This document shows positions 59,258 to 64,000 of a stretch of 64,000 bases of DNA, one piece after another. The notes beneath the pieces are model-generated. The model ran no database searches. It was not told the DNA's origin and worked only from the letters and a program-made list of their open reading frames with translations. Source of the stretch: Ottowia sp. SB7-C50 (lineage in GTDB: Bacteria; Pseudomonadota; Gammaproteobacteria; Burkholderiales; Burkholderiaceae_C); assembly GCF_033110285.1 (NCBI RefSeq), contig NZ_CP136995.1:124001-188000 (forward strand). Reading direction: 5' to 3'. Each line of letters begins with the position of its first letter. Within the stretch, counting starts at the first letter, position 1. The translations under genes and the position numbers were made by a program.

Positions 59258-60562
59258 TCACGCAGGCGCCCAGCCCTCGACCCATCTGCCCCGGTTGCTC
59301 CTGGATGGATAGCGATCAATGCCCAGCCCACGGGTGGAAATGTCCGGCCGTCGCCCCAGCGCCAGATCGGCCACCAGCTTGCCCGAGCCCGCCGCCATGG
59401 TCCAGCCCAGCGTGCCGTGGCCGGTGTTGAGCAGCAGGTTGTCAAAGCGCGTGGCGCCGACGATGGGGGTGCTGTCGGGCGTCATGGGGCGCAGACCGGT
59501 CCAGAACTCCGCTGCGGGCAGATCGCCGCCGCCGTCGAACAGGCCGCGCGTCACCATCTCCAGCGTGGCGCGGCGCGCGGGGTTCAGGCCCAGATCAAAC
59601 CCGCCCAGCTCGGCCATGCCGCCGACGCGGATACGTTGGTCGAAGCGCGTGATGGCCACCTTGTAGGTTTCGTCCATCACGGTGGAGCGCGGCGCGCGGG
59701 CTTCGTCAATGAGCGGCACGGTGAGCGAATAGCCCTTGACCGGGTACACCGGCAGATCGAGCCCCAGGTTGCTAAGCAGTTCGCGCGAATAGCTGCCCAG
59801 CGCCAGCACCACCCGGTCGGCCTTCAGCACCTCATCGGCCACGCCGCGAAGCAGCACGCCGGTGATGCGCTCTCCATCTTGTAGCAATTCCTCAATGCGC
59901 GCACCGAAGCGAAAGCGCACGCCCAGCGCCCGCGCGGCGTCGGCCAGTTGCGTGGTGAAGCGCTGGCAGTCGCCGGTTTCGTCACCCGGCAGGTGCAGGC
60001 CGCCGACCAGGCCGCGCGCGTGCGCCAGGGCGGGCTCGACGTCGGGCAGTTCATCGGCGCGCAGTAGGCGATAGGGCACGCCGCATTCCTGAAGCACGGC
60101 GGTGTCGCGCTGCGCCGCCTGCAGTTGCGCGGCGGTGCGAAAGACTTGCAGCGTGCCCAGGGTGCGCTGCTCGTACTGGATGCCGAGGTCATCGCGCAGG
60201 GCGCGCAGGCAGTCGCGGCTGTATTCAGCCAGGCGCGTCATGCGCTCCTTGTTGACGGCGTAGCGCTCGGCCGTGCAGTTGCGCAGCATGGCGGCCATCC
60301 AGCGCAGCTGGAACAGGCTGCCATCGGGCCGGATCGCCAGCGGGGCGTGCTTCTGGAACAGCCACTTCACGGCCTTCAGCGGAATGCCGGGCGCGGCCCA
60401 CGGCGTGCTGTAGCCGGGCGACACCTGGCCGGCGTTGGCAAAGCTGGTTTCCAGCGCCACGCCGGGCTGGCGCTCCAGCACCGTCACGTCGGCGCCCGCG
60501 CGCGCCAGGTAATACGCGGTGCTGACACCGATGACACCGCCGCCGAGAACCAGGACTTTCAT
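59258..60562 (-). CDS. dadA: D-amino acid dehydrogenase small subunit
   Basis: 434 residues. FAD-binding start [20 protein letters not shown], then [18 protein letters not shown] typical of DadA, and C-terminal [16 protein letters not shown] and [16 protein letters not shown]. Oxidatively deaminates D-amino acids (D-alanine) at the membrane, feeding electrons to the respiratory chain. The ATG at 60562 has no useful extension. Divergent from an Lrp-type regulator that likely controls it. Confidence 0.95.
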   Translation of the reverse strand: MKVLVLGGGVIGVSTAYYLARAGADVTVLERQPGVALETSFANAGQVSPGYSTPWAAPGIPLKAVKWLFQKHAPLAIRPDGSLFQLRWMAAMLRNCTAERYAVNKERMTRLAEYSRDCLRALRDDLGIQYEQRTLGTLQVFRTAAQLQAAQRDTAVLQECGVPYRLLRADELPDVEPALAHARGLVGGLHLPGDETGDCQRFTTQLADAARALGVRFRFGARIEELLQDGERITGVLLRGVADEVLKADRVVLALGSYSRELLSNLGLDLPVYPVKGYSLTVPLIDEARAPRSTVMDETYKVAITRFDQRIRVGGMAELGGFDLGLNPARRATLEMVTRGLFDGGGDLPAAEFWTGLRPMTPDSTPIVGATRFDNLLLNTGHGTLGWTMAAGSGKLVADLALGRRPDISTRGLGIDRYPSRSNRGRWVEGWAPA

Positions 60563-60703
60563 GCTTGCCTCCGCTTGTGTTTGACTTTGAATGGACTCAT
60601 TCAAGTCTAGGCAAATGTCACCAAAAGTTTTGCCGAAGTCGCTGGCTTTTGGCTGAATTTTCAGCAAAATACGCTGATGAACATGGATTGAACGGTGATT
60701 TAT

Positions 60704-61183
60704 ATGGACATCGACCGCATCGACCGAAAAATCCTCGACATCCTGCAGCGCGAGGGCCGGCTGTCGATCACCGAACTGGCCGAGCGCGTGGGCCTGTCCA
60801 CGTCGCCCTGTTCCGAGCGGGTGCGGCGGCTGGAACGCGCCGGTGTCATCCGCGGCTACAGCGCCAACGTCGATCCCGCCGCGCTGGGGCGGCCGCTGCT
60901 GGTGTTTGTGCAGCTCACGCTGTCGTCCAATTCGGGCGAGGTGTTCGAGCAGGTGCGGCGCGAACTGCTGCACGAGCCGCGCGTGCTCGAATGCCACCTG
61001 GTCTCTGGCGCGTTCGACTACCTCATCAAGGCACGCCTGTCGGCCATGAGCGAGTACCGCGACCTGCTGGCGCAGATCCTGCGCACGGTGCCGGTGCCGG
61101 CGCAGAGCAACAGCTATGTGGTGATGGAGGAGATCAAGGAATCGCTGGTGCTGCCCGTGGACGTGGCAGCACCCGCGCGTTGA
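60704..61183 (+). CDS. Lrp/AsnC-family regulator
   Basis: 159 residues from ATG 60704 (GTG 60695 is an alternative). Helix-turn-helix [20 protein letters not shown] then [20 protein letters not shown], and the RAM ligand domain ([19 protein letters not shown]). Its place 141 bp from and divergent to dadA suggests amino-acid-responsive control of dadA, as for other dad-linked Lrp proteins. Confidence 0.9.
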   Translation: MDIDRIDRKILDILQREGRLSITELAERVGLSTSPCSERVRRLERAGVIRGYSANVDPAALGRPLLVFVQLTLSSNSGEVFEQVRRELLHEPRVLECHLVSGAFDYLIKARLSAMSEYRDLLAQILRTVPVPAQSNSYVVMEEIKESLVLPVDVAAPAR

Positions 61184-61198
61184 CCGACCTGCGCCCGG

Positions 61199-62761
61199 TT
61201 ACAGGTCGCGCGCCAGCCGCGCCATGCGGTTGACGGCGAAGACGAAGTACTCGGGCACGCAGTCCAGGTGGCCCAGCTTGCCGGTGGTGCAGTCGGTCAG
61301 CGTCACGTCGCGGCCGCCGGCGGCACGCAGCGCGTCGCGCGCCGATTCGGACGCGGCGTAGGGCACCGTCATGTCCTGCCGGCCGTGGAACAGGTACACC
61401 GGCGCTTCAGGCGCCCAGCCCAGGTGCACGCTGTGGTCGCGCGCCAGTAAGTCGCGCTGGTTGGCCATGTAGCGGTCGAGGAACAGCGTCTGGTAGCTCA
61501 CGTCGCCGTCCTCGGGCACCATCTGGCGCAGCAGCAGGCGGCGCACTTCGTTGCGCACGCTGGTGGGCAGGCGCGACAGCACGCTGGGGTCGAGCAGCGT
61601 GCCCAGCACCGACGAGGTGCTGCTCACGCGCGCCAGTTGCTCGTCCAACGTCTTCAGGATGTCGTACGGCCCCGCGCCGGGCACGGCGGCCTGCAGTTGC
61701 GTCTTGAGCGCGCCGCCTTCCTGCTGGATCGCGCGGTGCGCGGCCATGGTGGCGTAGCCCCCTTCCGAATAGCCGACCAGGAACAGCTGGCCGTTGCCCA
61801 CCACCTTTTGCCCCTGGCGCCAGGCCTGCGCGGCGCGCAGCATGTCGATCACCACGCGCGCGGTGGGCGTGGCGACGAGGTAAGGGTGGTCCTGCCCCTT
61901 CGACGCGCCGAAACCCACGTAGTCGGGCGACACCACGATGTAGCCCAGCGAGGCCAGCACCTGCGGCGGCTCGTACGGCTCGACCTTGTTGGACGGCGCG
62001 TTGGCGTCCAGGAAGGTGGTGGCGTGCTGGTAGCTCAGCACCGGGCTGACGGCGCCGGCCGGCTTGACCGGCACGCTGATCAGGCCGGACACCGGCGTGG
62101 TGACGCCGTACTTGTCGGTGCTCAGGTAGGTCAGCCGGTACGCGGCCACGTCGTAGCGCGGTGCCAACGACCCCGGCTGCACGCGGCTGTCGGGCGAAGA
62201 CAGCGCCGCGTCGATGGCCGCCGCGCTCAGCGTCTTGACGTAGCTGCCCGACAGCAGGCTGCCCGGCATGCCGGCGGCCGGCAGCGGGTCGCCTGGCTCG
62301 ACCGGCTGGGTCGGGGCGGGCGCGGGTGTTGGAGCAGGCGCGGGTGTTGGAGCAGGCGCGGGTGTTGGAGTAGGCGCCGGTATTGGAGCGGGCGCGGGCG
62401 TTGGAGCGGGCGCGGGCGTTGGAGCGGGCGCGGGCGTTGGAGCAGGCGCAGGCGTTGGAGCAGGCGCGGGTGTTGGAGCAGGCGCGGGTATTGGAGCAGG
62501 CGCGGGCGTTGGAGCGGGCGCGGGCGTTGGAGCAGGCGCGGGTGTTGGAGCAGGCGCGGGTGTTGGAGCAGGCGCGGGTGTTGGAGCAGGCGCGGGTGTT
62601 GGAGCAGGCGCGGGCGTTGGAGCAGGCGCAGGCGCCGCAGGTGTCGTCTGGTAGGAGTCGCTGCTGTCGCCCCCTCCACCGCAGCCAGCCAGCCACACGG
62701 CCAGCAGCAAGGGCGCCAGGGTGGCGGCGGTGCGTCGACGAGAAGGGCTGTGCAAGATCAT
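61199..62761 (-). CDS. Lipoprotein alpha/beta hydrolase with PAPAPT linker
   Basis: 520 residues. Lipoprotein signal ending AVWLAGC, then about 108 residues of PAPAPT repeats, then a secreted lipase/esterase-like domain: nucleophile elbow [35 protein letters not shown] upstream and [17 protein letters not shown] for the acidic residue. Likely an outer-membrane-anchored esterase with a long stalk. Substrate unknown. The start at 62761 gives the lipobox at residue 28 or so; longer frames are spurious. Confidence 0.85.
   Translation of the reverse strand: MILHSPSRRRTAATLAPLLLAVWLAGCGGGGDSSDSYQTTPAAPAPAPTPAPAPTPAPAPTPAPAPTPAPAPTPAPAPTPAPAPTPAPAPIPAPAPTPAPAPTPAPAPTPAPAPTPAPAPTPAPAPIPAPTPTPAPAPTPAPAPTPAPAPTQPVEPGDPLPAAGMPGSLLSGSYVKTLSAAAIDAALSSPDSRVQPGSLAPRYDVAAYRLTYLSTDKYGVTTPVSGLISVPVKPAGAVSPVLSYQHATTFLDANAPSNKVEPYEPPQVLASLGYIVVSPDYVGFGASKGQDHPYLVATPTARVVIDMLRAAQAWRQGQKVVGNGQLFLVGYSEGGYATMAAHRAIQQEGGALKTQLQAAVPGAGPYDILKTLDEQLARVSSTSSVLGTLLDPSVLSRLPTSVRNEVRRLLLRQMVPEDGDVSYQTLFLDRYMANQRDLLARDHSVHLGWAPEAPVYLFHGRQDMTVPYAASESARDALRAAGGRDVTLTDCTTGKLGHLDCVPEYFVFAVNRMARLARDL
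62313..62636. repeat. 18-bp coding minisatellite, about 18 copies
   Basis: Repeats of GGAGCAGGCGCGGGTGTT with few variants, translated on the minus strand as PAPAPT (twice PAPAPI, once PAPTPT). All six frames stay open across it, which produces spurious long reading frames. Copy-number change would alter linker length without breaking the gene. Confidence 0.9.
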
Positions 62762-62998
62762 GGCTCCCTGATTTGAGTGGGTGGGCGGCGCTCCGTCTTT
62801 TGCTGGCGGACGCCTCAGTCCGGCGCGCATTGTCGGCGGCGGGGCGGCAGCCGGCGGCCACGTGGCGCATCGCGCTGCAAACAACTTCACGCAAACGCGC
62901 GCTTTTTTTGCCTTCGGACAGCGCTGCCTGTCGCTCACCGCCGGGAAATGACCACCATCGGTTTCATTCGTAAGCGGTGGGCGGGGCATCACCCTAGA

Positions 62999-63634
62999 AT
63001 GAGCCGCATGTCCTCCAACGACGCCACGGTCTATATCGTTGACGACGACGCCAGCGTGCGGGAGGCGCTGGCCTGGCTGCTGCGCTCGCGCCGGCTGTTG
63101 TCCGAGGCTTTCGACAGCGCCGAAGCGTTTGATGCCGCGCTGGCGCAAGTGGTTCCCGCCGCGCCGGCCTGCATCCTGCTGGACGTGCGCATGCCGGGCA
63201 CCAGCGGGCTGGCGCTGTTCGACCGGTTGCTGGAGCGCGGCATCGCGCACGCCTGGCCGGTGATCTTTCTCACCGGCCACGCCAGCGTCGCCACCGCGGT
63301 GGACGCGGTCAAGCGCGGCGCATTCGACTTCTGCGAAAAACCCTTTTCCGACAACGCGCTGGTCGACCGCATCGAGCGCGCGCTGGCCACCTCGCGCGAG
63401 CGGCTGGCCCAGCTGTCGGTGCAGCGCGCGCTGCACGCCCGGCTGGGCGAACTGACCGAGCGCGAACGTGCCGTGCTGCGCCTGGTGGCCGCCGGCCGCC
63501 CCAACAAGCTGATCGCCGACGAACTGGGCATCAGCGTGCGCACCGTGGAAGTGCACCGCGCCCGCGTGTTCGAGAAGATGGACGTGAAGTCGGCCGTCGA
63601 GCTGGCGCAGGCACTACAAAAAATAGAGCAATAA
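62999..63634 (+). CDS. FixJ/NarL-type response regulator
   Basis: About 211 residues. Receiver with VYIVDDDASVREAL, phospho-acceptor Asp in CILLDVRMPG, Thr in FLTGHASV and Lys in CEKPFSD; LuxR-type helix-turn-helix LTERERAVLRLVAAGRPNKL then IADELGISVRTVEVHRARVF. FixJ-like regulators pair with HELNQPL kinases such as the one at 50177. ATG 63008 is an alternative start. An AGCTAT-family remnant overlaps the 3' end. Confidence 0.9.
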   Translation: MSRMSSNDATVYIVDDDASVREALAWLLRSRRLLSEAFDSAEAFDAALAQVVPAAPACILLDVRMPGTSGLALFDRLLERGIAHAWPVIFLTGHASVATAVDAVKRGAFDFCEKPFSDNALVDRIERALATSRERLAQLSVQRALHARLGELTERERAVLRLVAAGRPNKLIADELGISVRTVEVHRARVFEKMDVKSAVELAQALQKIEQ

Positions 63635-63658
63635 GCGCTCACCAGTCAAGCGCTGGCG
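63611..63658. repeat. Dispersed repeat remnant after the FixJ-type gene
   Basis: GCACTACAAAAAATAGAGCA followed by an AGCGCT-N9-AGCGCT companion. It contributes the last residues (KIEQ) of the regulator. Confidence 0.5.
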
Positions 63659-63709
63659 ACCGAATTCAATGCGAATGTCCGGGCGCGCGTCGCGGGTTCG
63701 GCACGATGC

Positions 63710-63886
63710 CTACGGCGGGGGCGGGCCGGACTTGTCACGCGCCGGTGCGGGCGGCTCGGCGGGCCGCGGCGGGGCATCCTGCTGCCCCGGCAGCTCGCCC
63801 TTCTTGCGGCCGGCAAACATGGTCCACCACACGATGAGCAGCAGCAGCACCAGCGCCGCCAGCGCTTCCAGCAAAATCAGGGTCAT
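63710..63886 (-). CDS. Small single-span membrane protein
   Basis: 58 residues from ATG 63886: one hydrophobic helix (LILLEALAALVLLLLIVWW), then MFAGRKKGELPGQQD and a Pro/Ala-rich end. No family recognised. Its start codon overlaps that of the divergent lipoprotein gene (CATG), so they share a promoter region, which must lie inside each other's coding sequence; that makes one of the two starts less certain. Confidence 0.5.
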   Translation of the reverse strand: MTLILLEALAALVLLLLIVWWTMFAGRKKGELPGQQDAPPRPAEPPAPARDKSGPPPP

Positions 63887-64000
63887 GAAACGACTACTAC
63901 GGTTTCTGGCATGTGCGGCCATTGTAGGAACGCTGGCCAGCTGCGCGGTCAAGAAGCCGCCGCCCGCGCCCGCGCCGCCGCCCGCGCGCGAAGAGCCGGG
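63885..64000 (+). CDS. Lipoprotein, N-terminal part (runs off the window)
   Basis: ATG 63885: MKRLLRFLACAAIVGTLASC is a lipoprotein signal peptide with lipobox LASC, followed by AVKKPPPAPAPPPAREEPG and the window end. The mature protein begins with a Pro-rich linker. Function cannot be judged from this fragment. Confidence 0.6.
   Translation, partial: MKRLLRFLACAAIVGTLASCAVKKPPPAPAPPPAREEP

Noticed and set aside
62268-62654. Possible CRISPR array or Gly-Ala-Val repeat protein on the plus strand
   Set aside because: The units are contiguous 18-bp coding repeats without spacers; they encode the PAPAPT stalk on the minus strand.

Overview
The window is about 64 kb of high-GC bacterial chromosome. 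Protein content and gene order (recA-recX, sucC-sucD, a type IV pilin locus, glnE, short-form argC) point to a betaproteobacterium of the Comamonadaceae (Acidovorax/Ottowia/Diaphorobacter type). That placement is inferred from gene content; no rRNA or tRNA gene lies in the window.

Layout. 0-6 kb: start of topB, a SET-domain methyltransferase, birA and a SPOR-domain protein, a glutathione transferase, and a TctE/TctD-like two-component pair. 6-12 kb: marR, recA (LexA box upstream), recX, argC, sucCD and a TerC-family gene. 12.5-16.4 kb: a PP2C phosphatase / FHA / CHASE2-adenylate cyclase signalling module. 16.4-19.8 kb: a type IV pilin locus (sigma-54 promoter, pilin, TfpX/TfpZ accessory protein, PglL/Wzy-type glycosyltransferase). 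20-27 kb: moaC, a BepA-like metalloprotease, a second TerC gene behind a yybP-ykoY (manganese) riboswitch, and cell-wall enzymes (M23, L,D-transpeptidase). 27-36 kb: gap and tkt with a PIN toxin-antitoxin pair between them, murU, pepP, a TsdA-like cytochrome and a MOSC protein. 36.7-42.1 kb: an intact IS5-type element, a large DUF11-repeat surface protein with an IPTL-like C-terminal sorting tail, and a rhombosortase-like protease. 42-52 kb: glnE, a YhdP/AsmA-like protein, a nitrilase-family amidase and a PAS histidine kinase. 52-64 kb: lysR, a second secreted protein, beta-alanine degradation genes (omega-aminotransferase, mmsA) separated by an MNT/HEPN toxin-antitoxin pair, an SDR with halohydrin-dehalogenase motifs, dadA with its Lrp-type regulator, a lipoprotein hydrolase with a PAPAPT minisatellite, and a FixJ-type regulator.

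Six genes are broken by single-base frame changes: birA, the FHA gene, the glycosyltransferase, the M23 peptidase, the PIN toxin and the second secreted protein. Four of these are one base too long at a G/C homopolymer, so either homopolymer sequencing error or genuine slippage must be considered. Short dispersed repeats are frequent: an AGCTAT...ATAGCT family at gene borders and inside genes, three paired ATTCCCGC-type elements, and degenerate copies of the recA 3' end. The items most worth following up are the halohydrin-dehalogenase candidate, the sorting-tail protein next to a rhombosortase, the repeat family that has entered coding sequences, and the TerC gene containing an internal in-frame start.
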